Source of the DNA: Bog-257 sp963805985
GTDB taxonomy: Bacteria; Acidobacteriota; Terriglobia; Terriglobales; Acidobacteriaceae
Direction: 5' to 3'
Length of the DNA stretch: 64,000 nt
Assembly: GCA_963805985.1 (NCBI GenBank)
Contig: CAWDWG010000013.1
Span: 62,001-126,000 of the forward strand
Shown here: positions 50,022 to 59,797 of the stretch, one piece after another
Layout of the letters: the number at the start of each line of letters is the position of its first letter
Position numbering within the stretch: position 1 is the stretch's first letter
Notes under the pieces: model-generated
Seen by the model: only the letters and a program-made list of their open reading frames with translations
What the model was told of the DNA's origin: nothing
Databases searched by the model: none
Program-made: the position numbers and the translations under genes

Positions 50022-51059
50022 ATGCCGAAAGACACCGTCGTTGACGTGCAGGGCAAACACCTTAATTTATCGAATCTGGATAAGGTGCTTTATCCCGAAG
50101 CCAACTTCACCAAGGGCCAGGTGATCGATTACTACGTTCGCATAGCTCCCGTGCTGCTGCCTCATCTGCACGGACGTCCGCTGACCATGAAGCGCTATCC
50201 CAACGGCGTGAACGGGATGTTCTTCTACGAGAAAAACTGCCCCAAACATCGGCCGGAGTGGGTGAAGACGGCGCGAGTCTGGAGTGAAGGCAACAATCGC
50301 TGGATGGACTATTGCGTCTTCGAAGACCTGCCGACTCTGGTGTGGGCGGCGAACCTCGCCGACATCGAACTGCACACCAGTCTCTCGCTCGGCAAAGAAA
50401 TTATGCGGCCGACGTTCCTGGTCTTCGATCTCGATCCCGGTCCGCCCGCCAACATCGTGCAGTGCTGCCAGGTCGGAATCTGGGTGCGCGATATCTTCGC
50501 CAAGCTGGGGCTGAAGAGCTTCGCCAAAACCTCTGGGTCGAAGGGCCTGCAGATTTACGTCCCGCTCAACACCGCCGTCACCTACGACGACACCAAACCC
50601 TTCGCCCATGAAGTCGCGCGGCTACTGGAGCGGCAGTATCCGCAGCAGGTAGTCTCCGACATGAAGAAGACGCTGCGCACCGGAAAGGTCTTCATCGACT
50701 GGAGCCAGAACGACGATCACAAGACCACGATCTGCGTCTATTCGCTGCGCGCCAAGGAGCGGCCGACGGCTTCTACCCCGGTGAAGTGGGAGGAAGTTGA
50801 GAACTGTCTTAAGAAGGGCGACGCGAGTTTGCTGGTCTTCGAGGCGAATGCGGTGGTCGAGCGGTCCCAGAAATTCGGGGATCTCTTCGAGCCGGTGCTG
50901 AAGCTCAAACAGAAGCTGCCGTTGCTCAAAGCACTAGAAGGAACGCAGGCGGGCGCAAGCGCCGCGACTCCAACTCCCGTAAAACGCACAGCACGAACGG
51001 CATCGACCGCCAGTTCAGCCAAAACAAAGAAAAGTCGCACGAAGAAGGCAAGCCGGTAG
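50022..51059 (+). CDS. Stand-alone LigD-type polymerase domain (NHEJ primase-polymerase)
   Basis: 345 residues. Residues ~10-290 match the LigD polymerase domain: LSNLDKVLYPEANFTKGQVIDYYVRIAPVLLPHL, RYPNGVNGMFFYEKN, metal-binding Asp136/Asp138 in FDLDPG, SGSKGLQIYVPL with the nucleotide-binding His replaced by Gln in this stretch, and third acidic residue in VFIDWSQND. The last ~40 residues are basic and low complexity. In other bacteria this domain fills ends during non-homologous end joining with Ku and the LigD ligase. Neither ku nor a ligase gene is in the window. Confidence 0.9.
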   Translation: MPKDTVVDVQGKHLNLSNLDKVLYPEANFTKGQVIDYYVRIAPVLLPHLHGRPLTMKRYPNGVNGMFFYEKNCPKHRPEWVKTARVWSEGNNRWMDYCVFEDLPTLVWAANLADIELHTSLSLGKEIMRPTFLVFDLDPGPPANIVQCCQVGIWVRDIFAKLGLKSFAKTSGSKGLQIYVPLNTAVTYDDTKPFAHEVARLLERQYPQQVVSDMKKTLRTGKVFIDWSQNDDHKTTICVYSLRAKERPTASTPVKWEEVENCLKKGDASLLVFEANAVVERSQKFGDLFEPVLKLKQKLPLLKALEGTQAGASAATPTPVKRTARTASTASSAKTKKSRTKKASR

Positions 51060-51475
51060 AGGTTGCTTCGTATCAGGGCACGAGTTTACTCGTGCCGAAG
51101 AAGGCCCCTGTCCTTGTTCCCGAGCCGGCTTCAGCCGCGCCACAATCCCCTACAGGCTTCTGGTTGCTGAACACGCTGATCGTCAGCATTGTTCTGCTGT
51201 CCAACACAACCTGCTGCACCTTGCTAACCGCTGAGCGAAAGTCTGGACGAGGGCGCACGACTTCATGGAGGCTCTAGGGCGACAGTTTGATCCCGCGAGG
51301 TGGGCGAGCAGAACAACTGATGCCGCCTCCGCGGGAGACGGCAGGATACTGCAGACCGAAAATGAAATCCAGAGGAACCGAAAGAGCGGTCTTGCCGGAG
51401 AGCCGGGCGTTATTCGACCACAAGAATTCTCTAATGTTCAGCGGCAGCGGACGTGCACTCTTACGCAGGAGAACC
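51060..51475. other. Intergenic region with a hairpin, upstream of the FliB-like gene
   Basis: 416 bases without a supported gene. GGCACGAGT-TT-ACTCGTGCC (51077-51096) is a perfect 9-bp hairpin 18 bases after the LigD stop codon, a likely transcript end although a T tract is missing. The ORFs that extend the downstream gene into this stretch have no ribosome site or family pattern. A vague likeness to group II intron RNA around 51300-51415 could not be confirmed. Confidence 0.5.
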
Positions 51476-52705
51476 ATGTCCGCCGAACAGCTTCAGCCTC
51501 ACTATGCCGATCGCTTCCGCTGCATTGGGCCGGCGTGCGAGGACAGCTGCTGCCAGGGCTGGGGAATGTATGTGGACAAAGCCACGTACAAGAAATATCG
51601 GGCCACGCCGTCGCTTCGCCAGGCTGCCGGCGAGCACATCGAGATCAACCCCGACGCTCGCAACAACTTTCAATATGCGCGCATCAAGTTCCCCGCAAAT
51701 AACCGATGTCCCTTCCTGGCTGACGACAACCTGTGCAACATACAGAAGGAACACGGCAGCGACTTCCTATCCAAAACCTGTGCGCGTTACCCGCGCGCGC
51801 TGGCACGCTTCGACGGCAAGATGCAAAGAGCGCTCTATCTTTCCTGCCCCGAAGCCGCCCGTATCGTGCTTCTCAATCCGCAATTGCTGCCTGCACACGA
51901 AGGGCGGTACCAGCAATTCGTAGCAGAAGGATTGAGGCAGATCACTTCATCCGCAGCCGACATGGCCGCTCGGCAACTGCGCGCCTTTGCTTTGGATTTG
52001 CTGCAGGATGAAACCTACCCGTTGTGGCAACGGATGCTCGTCTTGGGAGTGATCAGCCGCCGTACACACGAACTCACCGCAGCGCAGCAGACAGCGCAAG
52101 TCAGCTCATTGCTGGCGCAGTATGCCACCATGCTTCGGGAGGGAAGTCTGCGCCCTCATCTGGACAACATACCGGCACGTCCCGGTCTACAGCTCGATCT
52201 GGTCCTGCAACTCATACGATTGCGATTTGAACTCGAGCAGCCACACGACAGCTTCGCATGCTGTGTCGGCGATTTGCTGCAATCCATCGGCTACTCACCC
52301 ACCGCATCTCTGCCGGAAGTCGCAGAACGTTACCATCAGGCTTATCTGCACTGGTACCAGCCCTTCGCGCGTCGATCTCCGCATTTCCTGCAAAACTATC
52401 TGATCAACTATCTTTTCCGTACCGGCTTTCCGTTCGTCGTTGTCCCGGACCAGCTTGAACATTCGGCCGATCCCCTCACTAGCTATCCGTTGCTGGCGTT
52501 GCACTATCGTTTTCTGCACAGCTTGCTCATCGGAGCGGCGGCAAGATTTCGCAACTCCTTTTCCGATGCTCACGCCATACGCGTCGTGAATGTCTTCGCG
52601 CGAGCCGTGGAGCACAATCCCAGCTTCTTTGCCGTGCTGCTGCAGTTCGCGCGCTCCGCTGAGCTGCAGCAGAGCGATGGCATGGCAGTGCTACTGCGGA
52701 ACTGA
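51476..52705 (+). CDS. FliB-like flagellin lysine-N-methylase family protein
   Basis: 409 residues from ATG 51476, chosen for AGGAG 7 bases upstream and because the conserved start (SAEQLQPHYADRFRCIGPACEDSCCQGW) follows at once. The family's cysteines are all present: Cys16, 21, 25, 26, 78, 87, 102 and 124, a set expected to bind an iron-sulfur cluster. FliB methylates lysines of flagellin in Salmonella. No flagellar gene is present in this window, so the real target here is open. The 3' end overlaps the convergent PNPOx gene by 15 bases. Confidence 0.87.
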   Translation: MSAEQLQPHYADRFRCIGPACEDSCCQGWGMYVDKATYKKYRATPSLRQAAGEHIEINPDARNNFQYARIKFPANNRCPFLADDNLCNIQKEHGSDFLSKTCARYPRALARFDGKMQRALYLSCPEAARIVLLNPQLLPAHEGRYQQFVAEGLRQITSSAADMAARQLRAFALDLLQDETYPLWQRMLVLGVISRRTHELTAAQQTAQVSSLLAQYATMLREGSLRPHLDNIPARPGLQLDLVLQLIRLRFELEQPHDSFACCVGDLLQSIGYSPTASLPEVAERYHQAYLHWYQPFARRSPHFLQNYLINYLFRTGFPFVVVPDQLEHSADPLTSYPLLALHYRFLHSLLIGAAARFRNSFSDAHAIRVVNVFARAVEHNPSFFAVLLQFARSAELQQSDGMAVLLRN

Positions 52706-53314
52706 GGCTTTGTCGTTCGGGCAAAGGCCTCGCAGCTCAACCACACCGCAAGTCCCACCCGCCTTCCCGTCGGCATCTCGCGGACCCTTCGGGCCGCCCT
52801 CGCGCATCTTGGCGCTCATCTGCTCAATGACAATCTCCAGCAACGGCGTTGCGTCAAGGTGAGACTTCGGCGCGATCGCGTAATCCTTCCCCGCAGTCCG
52901 TCCGGGGAAGTATCGCGATGTCATCTCCTGAAACACAGCCTGCTTCAACTCATCGTCGTTGACTAGCCGTGCATGGCCAAAGCACATCACGCAGTGATAG
53001 TTCGCCGAGTGGTATTTCGCATCGCGCGAATACACCAGGCCGTCGAGTTCCGTTACCGTCGCACAAATCGGCACGCCCGAGGCGAGATGCCGGATGAGCC
53101 GGCTGGTCAAACCACCGTGTATATACAGCCGATCCGGACGCTCGATCGAGTACTCATACAGCATCGGAATGACGTAGGGCAGACCATCCTGCTCGAAGCC
53201 AATGTGAGCGACGTATCCATTGGCAAGAAACTCCTGCGTACGATCCGGAACGGTTCGCTCGGAATGCTGGTGAATCGTCGTGGTCCAGGTGCCGTCAGCG
53301 GCTGGTTCAGTCAT
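52691..53314 (-). CDS. Pyridoxamine 5'-phosphate oxidase-like FMN-binding protein
   Basis: 207 residues of the split-barrel flavin-binding fold: YVAHIGFEQDGLPYVIPMLYEYSIERPDRLYIHGG near the start, then GVPICATVTELDGLVYSRDAKYHSANYHCVMCFGHARLV. This is the branch of the superfamily often found divergent from MocR regulators, rather than the true PdxH. An AAGGAGG lies 7 bases before the ATG. It is divergent from the mocR gene with only 45 bases between the starts, so the regulator probably controls it. Confidence 0.88.
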   Translation of the reverse strand: MTEPAADGTWTTTIHQHSERTVPDRTQEFLANGYVAHIGFEQDGLPYVIPMLYEYSIERPDRLYIHGGLTSRLIRHLASGVPICATVTELDGLVYSRDAKYHSANYHCVMCFGHARLVNDDELKQAVFQEMTSRYFPGRTAGKDYAIAPKSHLDATPLLEIVIEQMSAKMREGGPKGPRDADGKAGGTCGVVELRGLCPNDKASVPQ

Positions 53315-53346
53315 CTACCAAACCTCCTTCTAACGCGATGCTCGCC

Positions 53347-53352
53347 TATAAT
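53347..53352 (+). promoter_or_regulatory. -10 box (TATAAT) of the MocR gene
   Basis: Consensus TATAAT 7 bases before the ATG at 53360; the mRNA would then be leaderless. No good -35. Confidence 0.5.
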
Positions 53353-53353
53353 C

Positions 53354-53395
53354 GGCTCTATGCAAAGATCCAAAGATCGGCAATTGCATAGAGCC
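53354..53395. promoter_or_regulatory. 12-bp inverted repeat across the MocR start, probable operator
   Basis: GGCTCTATGCAA (53354-53365) and TTGCATAGAGCC (53384-53395) are perfect reverse complements around an 18-base spacer that contains the direct repeat AAGATC (twice in AAAGATCCAAAGATCGG). It covers the predicted start site and ATG. MocR-type regulators often bind near their own promoter, so autoregulation and control of the divergent PNPOx gene are likely. Confidence 0.65.
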
Positions 53396-54880
53396 ACTTT
53401 AAGCTGGAGGAGCGGTTCCGCAATCGGCCCGGCGGGGCTGGCGGTTGATAACTCCGGGGCCAGCTCGATGTATCGCCAGCTCTACGACAAGTTGCGAAGG
53501 GCTATCCTGGACGGTCGTCTGCGAGCGGGCGCGAAGCTGCCATCTACCCGGGGTCTCGCCCAAGAACTCGCCATTGCCCGCAACACAGTGATGGGGGCCT
53601 ACGAGCAGTTGTTGGCGGAGGGATACCTCGAGGGCAAGACCGGCTCGGGCACATATGTCGCGCGCACGTTGCCGGAGGCGGTCCTGAACGTTTCCCCCGT
53701 AAGACCAACTGCGGCCGTCACTCGCAACCCGGGACGGCTTTCGCGCCGCGGCCAGACGCTCGCCACGAATCGTCTGGGAATTCGCTACATCGAGCCTCCA
53801 CGTCCGTTTCGTCCGGGAACGCCCGCGATCGATCACTTCCCTTTCGATCTGTGGAGTCGTCTGCTGGCCAAGTATTGGCGCCGCGAGCCCGCAGGACTGC
53901 TGCCTTATACCGACCCCGCGGGATACGAGCCGCTCCGCGCAGCCATTGCCGAGTACATCTCCGCCGCCAGGGCTGTGCGGTGCGATCCGGAGCAGATCAT
54001 CGTCGTTTCCGGCGCGCAACAGGCGCTGGATCTGGCAACGCGACTGCTACTCGATCCCGGCGACGAAGTCTGGATGGAAGATCCTGGCTACAACGGCGCG
54101 CGCGCGGCGTTCCTGGGCGCAGGAGTAAAACCGGTCGCCGTGCCGATCGACAATGATGGACTCGACGTCACCATGGGCGAGAAGCTGTCGCCTCATGCCC
54201 GCTTAGCTTATGTCACACCATCGCATCAGTATCCAACAGGAGTGGTAATGACGCTGTCCCGGCGCCTCGGACTGCTGCGCTGGGCTGAGCGCAAGCGCCG
54301 CTGGATTCTGGAAGATGACTATGACAGTGAATTCCGTTATGCCAGCCGTCCCGTTCCGTCGCTGCAAGGCTTAGACAAGAGCGGTACGGTGATCTACTGC
54401 GGCACCTTTAGCAAGGTGCTGTTTCCCTCGCTACGTCTTGGTTACATCGTCGTACCCGCCAGCCTGGTCGACGCATTCCGGGGTGCCAAGGCGGTCGTCG
54501 ACCGGCACTGTCCGACAGTGGAACAAGCGGTGCTGGCCGAGTTCATCGCTGAAGGCCATCTGGCTCGGCACATCCGGCGAATGCGGATGCTCTATCTCGA
54601 GCGCAAGGACGCGCTGCTCGAAATTCTCCGCCGCGAACTGGCAGGCGCCGTCGAGGTCCGCTCGCATGAGGCGGGAATGCACGTGGTCGGCTGGCTGAAA
54701 AAGGGGGAGCGCGATTCCGTGGTGTCGCGCCGAGCGCTGGAATTGGGCGTCGAAGCGCCGGCACTCACCAGTTATCGCGAGAAGCCTGGCGGACGAGGCG
54801 GCCTCGTCCTCGGCTATGCGGCCTACTCCGAGCCGCAGCTTCGGAGCGCGGTGAGAATACTCGCGAAAGCGATGGAATGA
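53360..54880 (+). CDS. MocR/PdxR-type GntR-aminotransferase regulator
   Basis: 506 residues from ATG 53360; ATG 53470 is a shorter alternative. Residues ~38-100: GntR winged helix (MYRQLYDKLRRAILDGRLRAGAKLPSTRGLAQELAIARNTVMGAYEQLLAEGY). Residues ~150-500: fold-type I aminotransferase with PLP Lys in GTFSKVLFPSLRLGY and the cofactor pocket ILEDDYDSEFRY, PSHQYPTG. PdxR regulators of this type sense PLP and control vitamin B6 synthesis or salvage genes. Divergent from the PNPOx-like gene across 45 bases. Confidence 0.93.
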   Translation: MQRSKDRQLHRATLSWRSGSAIGPAGLAVDNSGASSMYRQLYDKLRRAILDGRLRAGAKLPSTRGLAQELAIARNTVMGAYEQLLAEGYLEGKTGSGTYVARTLPEAVLNVSPVRPTAAVTRNPGRLSRRGQTLATNRLGIRYIEPPRPFRPGTPAIDHFPFDLWSRLLAKYWRREPAGLLPYTDPAGYEPLRAAIAEYISAARAVRCDPEQIIVVSGAQQALDLATRLLLDPGDEVWMEDPGYNGARAAFLGAGVKPVAVPIDNDGLDVTMGEKLSPHARLAYVTPSHQYPTGVVMTLSRRLGLLRWAERKRRWILEDDYDSEFRYASRPVPSLQGLDKSGTVIYCGTFSKVLFPSLRLGYIVVPASLVDAFRGAKAVVDRHCPTVEQAVLAEFIAEGHLARHIRRMRMLYLERKDALLEILRRELAGAVEVRSHEAGMHVVGWLKKGERDSVVSRRALELGVEAPALTSYREKPGGRGGLVLGYAAYSEPQLRSAVRILAKAME

Positions 54881-54897
54881 AGCGCAGCGCAGGCAAG

Positions 54898-54931
54898 AAA
54901 AAAGGCACGGGTAGGATGGGTTACCCGTGCC
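54898..54931 (-). terminator. Rho-independent terminator of aceA
   Basis: GGCACGGGTA (54904-54913) and TACCCGTGCC (54922-54931) form a perfect 10-bp stem with an 8-base loop. On the minus strand it is followed by TTTTTTCTT, about 35 bases after the aceA stop codon. Confidence 0.9.
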
Positions 54932-54964
54932 AACGCGCCGGTTAGCGCGCTCTGTCTGCTGAAC

Positions 54965-56374
<1,410 letters not shown>

Positions 56375-56487
56375 AGTTGTGATCTCCTCTCGAGTCGAGC
56401 GTTATGAGTAGGGGTCGTGCCGACCACCAGGTTGACAACAAGTGCTTGCGAAACGTTCAGGGCCCTGATGAACCGTTCCAAACCGAA

Positions 56488-56501
56488 TATTGAGTTCAAT
56501 A
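56488..56501. promoter_or_regulatory. Candidate operator TATTGAGTTCAATA
   Basis: A palindrome with 6-bp arms TATTGA and TCAATA around GT, in the 268-base gap between the divergent aceA and IclR genes, 114 bases upstream of aceA. It shares the TTCAA/TTGAA element with the site at 56569 and is likely a binding site of the adjacent IclR regulator. Confidence 0.5.
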
Positions 56502-56568
56502 AGCTGAACACGTATTCGGTATCGTGTACGAACCATAACGGCGGCGAGTCATCTCGCGCAAGTCATTC

Positions 56569-56584
56569 GTTCAAAATATTGAAC
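56569..56584. promoter_or_regulatory. Candidate operator GTTCAA-AATA-TTGAAC
   Basis: Palindrome with perfect 6-bp arms around AATA, 59 bases before the IclR ATG. IclR-family proteins commonly bind GTTCA-type inverted repeats near their own start, which fits autoregulation. Confidence 0.55.
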
Positions 56585-56642
56585 AGAAATTCATATTGTT
56601 GTACCATCACATCCGATTCCTATCTTGGTAAACTGGTTGGCT

Positions 56643-57443
56643 ATGCCCTCTTCAAACGACATTTCTTCGACCGCGGTGGAGCGAACGCTCCTGATCCTGG
56701 AAGCCGCGGCGCAGCGGGAAGGCGGCATGTCGAATGCCGAATTTAGCCGTAAGTTAAAGATTCCAAAGAGTTCGGCGAGTTATATTCTGCGAACGCTGGA
56801 GCAGCACGGCTATCTTCGCCGCGATGGCGAAGACGGGAAGTACCGCCTGGGGATGAAGATATTAAATCTGTCGCGGGCGGCTTTAGGCGGCGTGGATGTT
56901 CGCGAGGTCGCGCTGCCCATCATGCGTCATCTGGTCGACCGGATCCATATCACAACCCACCTGGCGATCCTGGATCATGGCGAGGCTGTCTACGTTGAAA
57001 AGGTGGAAGCGCCAAGCTTTATCAAGATGAACACCTGGATCGGGCGGCGCATGGAAGTCCATTCCACAGCGGTGGGCAAGGCGCTGCTCGCTTACCTGAA
57101 TTCGAAGGAGCGCGACGCGATACTTCGCCAGCGCGGACTGAAGAAGCTGACAACGCACACGATTACCACCATGCCGAAATTGCTGCATGAACTGGATCGC
57201 GTGCGGCAGTTGGGATATGCCGTGGACGACGAAGAAAACAGCTTGGGAGCGCGTTGTGTCGGCGCACCAATCTTCAATGGTGAAGGCGCAGTGGAAGCTG
57301 CTATCGCCTCTACCGGCACGATCAACGACGTTCCTCGCGATGCTGTGGCTCACGTTTCGGATATGGTGAAGGAAGCAGCGCGCCGCATCTCGCACCAGAT
57401 CGGCTATCGTGGCCCGTATCCAAAGCTGGTCGAGAACAATTAG
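56643..57443 (+). CDS. IclR-family transcriptional regulator
   Basis: 266 residues from ATG 56643; a GTG six codons earlier is less likely. Residues ~12-70: winged helix (ERTLLILEAAAQREGGMSNAEFSRKLKIPKSSASYILRTLEQHGYLRR). Residues ~85-255: IclR effector-binding domain (HLAILDHGEAVYVEKVEA, MEVHSTAVGKALLAYL, LGARCVGAPIFNGEGAVEAAIASTG). In E. coli IclR represses the glyoxylate-bypass genes; the divergent aceA gene here supports the same job. The effector is likely glyoxylate or pyruvate, by analogy. Confidence 0.92.
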   Translation: MPSSNDISSTAVERTLLILEAAAQREGGMSNAEFSRKLKIPKSSASYILRTLEQHGYLRRDGEDGKYRLGMKILNLSRAALGGVDVREVALPIMRHLVDRIHITTHLAILDHGEAVYVEKVEAPSFIKMNTWIGRRMEVHSTAVGKALLAYLNSKERDAILRQRGLKKLTTHTITTMPKLLHELDRVRQLGYAVDDEENSLGARCVGAPIFNGEGAVEAAIASTGTINDVPRDAVAHVSDMVKEAARRISHQIGYRGPYPKLVENN

Positions 57444-57494
57444 CGTCGGTCCGGGAGAGAGCCAACTGCACACGACTCAAGTTAATCTTCAAGT

Positions 57495-57788
57495 ATGAAA
57501 TCCACCAGCCGCGAGCGTTTGACCAAGCGACAATTGTCGCAGATCGCCCGAGCGCTCGCCGATCCCCGCCGGTACGAGATTCTGAGGCAAATCGGATCGC
57601 ACGATTGCGAGATGAGTTGCGCGGAACTTCGCGGCAAACAGGCCATCAGCGCGGCAACCCTCTCCCACCACATGAAAGAGCTGGAGAGCGCCGGCCTGAT
57701 TCAAATCGTTCGCGAAGGGAAGTACGCCCGGCTGATCCTGCAACGCAATATCCTTCACGCCTACCTCAAGCACTTAGCGCAAATTTAA
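57495..57788 (+). CDS. ArsR-family transcriptional regulator
   Basis: 97 residues, one winged-helix domain: LSQIARALADPRRYEILRQIG, recognition helix region ISAATLSHHMKELESAGLIQI and wing REGKYARLILQ. No cysteine-rich metal site (no ELCVCDL) is present, so it is probably not a metal sensor; Cys residues occur only in HDCEMSCAELR. A TAATCT 6 bases before the ATG could be a -10 for a leaderless mRNA. It precedes the SDR gene by 92 bases on the same strand and probably represses it. Confidence 0.88.
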   Translation: MKSTSRERLTKRQLSQIARALADPRRYEILRQIGSHDCEMSCAELRGKQAISAATLSHHMKELESAGLIQIVREGKYARLILQRNILHAYLKHLAQI

Positions 57789-57880
57789 CCGGCGCCCTGA
57801 ATCCCACCCGGCTCTTAGCTCATCAATTCGACAGTTATCGAAATGTCGAAGTCATGAGGCTTCTACACGGAAGAGGGGAT

Positions 57881-58630
57881 ATGGGCAAACTGAGCAACAG
57901 AGTAGCTGTGGTGACTGGCGCTTCCAAAGGTATTGGCGCGGCTATCGCGAAGAGTCTGGCGGCGGAAGGGGCCGCAGTAGCGGTGAACTACGCTTCCAGC
58001 AAGGATGGCGCCGATCGCGTCGTCGCCGAGATCAAGAAGCAAGGCGGCAAGGCGATCGCCATTCAGGGTGACGTGGCGAAAGCGGCCGACGTAGAGCGTC
58101 TCTTCAGCGAGACCAGGAAAGCCTTTGGCCGGCTCGATGTGCTGGTGAACAACGCCGGCATCTATCAATTTGCTCCATTGGAAGAGATTACTGAGGAGCA
58201 TTTTCATCGTCAGTTCAACACCAACGTTCTGGGGCTCCTGCTGGCGACTCGGGAGGCGGCTAAGTATTTCGATGGCGAAGGTGGAAGCGTCATCAACATC
58301 GGCTCCGTCGCGAGTAGTCTGACGCCGCCAACAGCGAGCGTCTACGCGGGAACCAAAGCCGCGGTCGATGCTGTTACCCGCACGCTGGCGAAGGAGCTGG
58401 GACCGAAGAAAATCCGCGTCAATTCGATCAATCCTGGCGTGGTTAATACTGAGGGAACGACTTCGCAGGGGATTATCGGCAGCGACTTTGAAGCCAACGC
58501 AGTGGCACAAACGCCGTTGGGCCGTTATGCCGAACCGGAAGACATTGCCCCGTTGGCGGTGTTTTTGGCCTCGACAGATTCGAGTTGGCTCACGGGTGAG
58601 CTGATCACGGCGTCAGGCGGGCTGCGGTAA
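57881..58630 (+). CDS. Short-chain dehydrogenase/reductase (FabG-like)
   Basis: 249 residues from ATG 57881 with AGAGGGG upstream. Classical SDR motifs: TGASKGIG (12-19), LVNNAG, Ser in INIGSVAS, and Tyr and Lys in SVYAGTKAAVDA; the C-terminal GRYAEPEDIAPLAVFLASTDSSWLTGELITASGG matches 3-oxoacyl-ACP reductase and glucose dehydrogenase relatives. NAD(P)-dependent alcohol/ketone oxidoreductase; substrate unknown. Its pairing with an ArsR regulator is seen in many genomes, with the SDR as target. Confidence 0.92.
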   Translation: MGKLSNRVAVVTGASKGIGAAIAKSLAAEGAAVAVNYASSKDGADRVVAEIKKQGGKAIAIQGDVAKAADVERLFSETRKAFGRLDVLVNNAGIYQFAPLEEITEEHFHRQFNTNVLGLLLATREAAKYFDGEGGSVINIGSVASSLTPPTASVYAGTKAAVDAVTRTLAKELGPKKIRVNSINPGVVNTEGTTSQGIIGSDFEANAVAQTPLGRYAEPEDIAPLAVFLASTDSSWLTGELITASGGLR

Positions 58631-58647
58631 TAGCCAAACCAGGGATC

Positions 58648-58699
58648 GATCACGAGGGGTCTGGTGCTCGCAGTGAAAACGGAACCGGCCCTCGTGATC
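58648..58699. terminator. Long-range hairpin after the SDR gene
   Basis: GATCACGAGGG (58648-58658) and CCCTCGTGATC (58689-58699) are perfect 11-bp reverse complements around 30 bases, starting 17 bases after the SDR stop codon. The T tract is missing. The rest of the gap to 58854 contains no ORF I can support. Confidence 0.45.
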
Positions 58700-58854
58700 G
58701 CGATCCTCGAGGGTGAGATCCGCGTCCAGGGCGAACTGACTGCTTGCCTCTGAAATGAATATAGGAATTTCGCAGAAGGGAGTAGGCCGGGGAGTGCTGG
58801 TCAGAACCGATCCACCGCTCTTAGCGAACGGTGATGAAATGCGGGTCAACGGTG

Positions 58855-59097
58855 CTACGAGCTTCGGCGCGCAGGCCGGGCTAAACCTTCCTGCTCCAAA
58901 CTCTTCTCAATGTTGTTCCAGACTCTTGGACTTGGATCCTCCATCGGCACCAGCAGCTTGGCAGCCTCAGCGATGTAGCGCAGGTCTGCAACCAGGTCCG
59001 AGCACACGTGGCAACTCGCCAGGTGCTCTTGCTCTTCTTCGCTTCCTCCGCCATCGATGATGTACGGCAGAGCTTTCTGAAATTCCGCACAGGTCAT
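58855..59097 (-). CDS. Zinc-finger anti-sigma factor (cytosolic, short)
   Basis: 80 residues. The anti-sigma zinc motif HLASCHVC is at residues ~25-32, with Cys3 (MTCAEFQKALPYIID) completing the typical ZAS pattern. No membrane helix follows, so it is soluble. It lies 91 bases downstream of an ECF sigma gene on the same strand and is presumably its inhibitor; redox or zinc release could be the signal. Confidence 0.86.
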   Translation of the reverse strand: MTCAEFQKALPYIIDGGGSEEEQEHLASCHVCSDLVADLRYIAEAAKLLVPMEDPSPRVWNNIEKSLEQEGLARPARRSS

Positions 59098-59188
59098 AAT
59101 TATTCTCTCCCCTGAGGTTGGCGACGGCTCTCTTGTGATCTCGTCCGTTCTGCCTCCCCCCTACTCACAACATCGAAAGCCGCATCGA

Positions 59189-59797
59189 CTAATGTCTGCC
59201 GGCAGCCTTCTCCGCCTTGCTCTGCTTGAGAAGATCGCGCAGTTTCATTCGTGCCTTATGCAGCTGGGATTTGCTGTTGCCGATTGAGCATCCCATCATC
59301 TCCGCGATCTCATTGTGTTCATAACCTTCTACATCATGCAACACAAAGATAATGCGGTATCCCGGAGGTAAGCTCTCTACGGCACGTTCCAAATTTACGC
59401 GATCGATGGAGCCGGCCAGCACATTGTCGCGCGTGCCAACATCCCGTCTTGGCCCGTCTTCCTGCTGCGGCTCCATGGATTCCTCCAACGAAACCTCAGG
59501 TAAACCCTTTTTACGCAAATGCATAAGCACGACGTTCACCGATAGCCGGTGCAGCCAGGTGGAGAACGCCGACTCCCCTCGGAACGTTGCGATCTTGCGA
59601 TAAAGCTGCAGGAAGGCTTCCTGCGTCAAATCTTCCGCCTCGGCCGTGTTGCCGGTCATGCGCAAACAGAGGGAATACACGCGCCGCTTATGCAAGCCAT
59701 ACAGAGCTTCGAAGCACTCCGCGTCCCCTTGCTGGGCGCGGGCGATCGCTTCTTGTTCGGTCATACCGCTAGCCAGGACTTTTTTCGCTGTCGTCAA
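59189..59797 (-). CDS. ECF-family RNA polymerase sigma factor
   Basis: 202 residues with sigma region 2 (FEALYGLHKRRVYSLCLRMTGNTAEAEDLTQEAFLQLYRKIATFRGESAFSTWLHRLSVNVVL, ~28-92) and region 4 (AVESLPPGYRIIFVLHDVEGYEHNEIAEMMGCSIGNSKSQLHKARMKLRDLL, ~138-190), joined by an acidic linker. Region 3 is absent as usual for ECF factors. The downstream zinc-finger protein should hold it inactive. Target promoters are not apparent in the window. Confidence 0.94.
   Translation of the reverse strand: MTTAKKVLASGMTEQEAIARAQQGDAECFEALYGLHKRRVYSLCLRMTGNTAEAEDLTQEAFLQLYRKIATFRGESAFSTWLHRLSVNVVLMHLRKKGLPEVSLEESMEPQQEDGPRRDVGTRDNVLAGSIDRVNLERAVESLPPGYRIIFVLHDVEGYEHNEIAEMMGCSIGNSKSQLHKARMKLRDLLKQSKAEKAAGRH

Noticed and set aside
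51092..51277. 61-residue ORF with a hydrophobic stretch after the LigD gene
   Set aside because: No ribosome site, starts inside a hairpin and has no family pattern.
51230..51440. Possible group II intron or other structured RNA remnant upstream of the FliB-like gene
   Set aside because: Phrases such as GGTCTTGCCGGAGAGCCGG reminded me of group II intron sequence, but no domain V hairpin, reverse transcriptase or intron ends can be found. Left as unexplained intergenic DNA.
52973..53359. 129-residue N-terminal extension of the MocR protein
   Set aside because: It is antisense to the PNPOx-like gene and crosses the promoter; GntR regulators start near the winged helix, so the start at 53360 is preferred.
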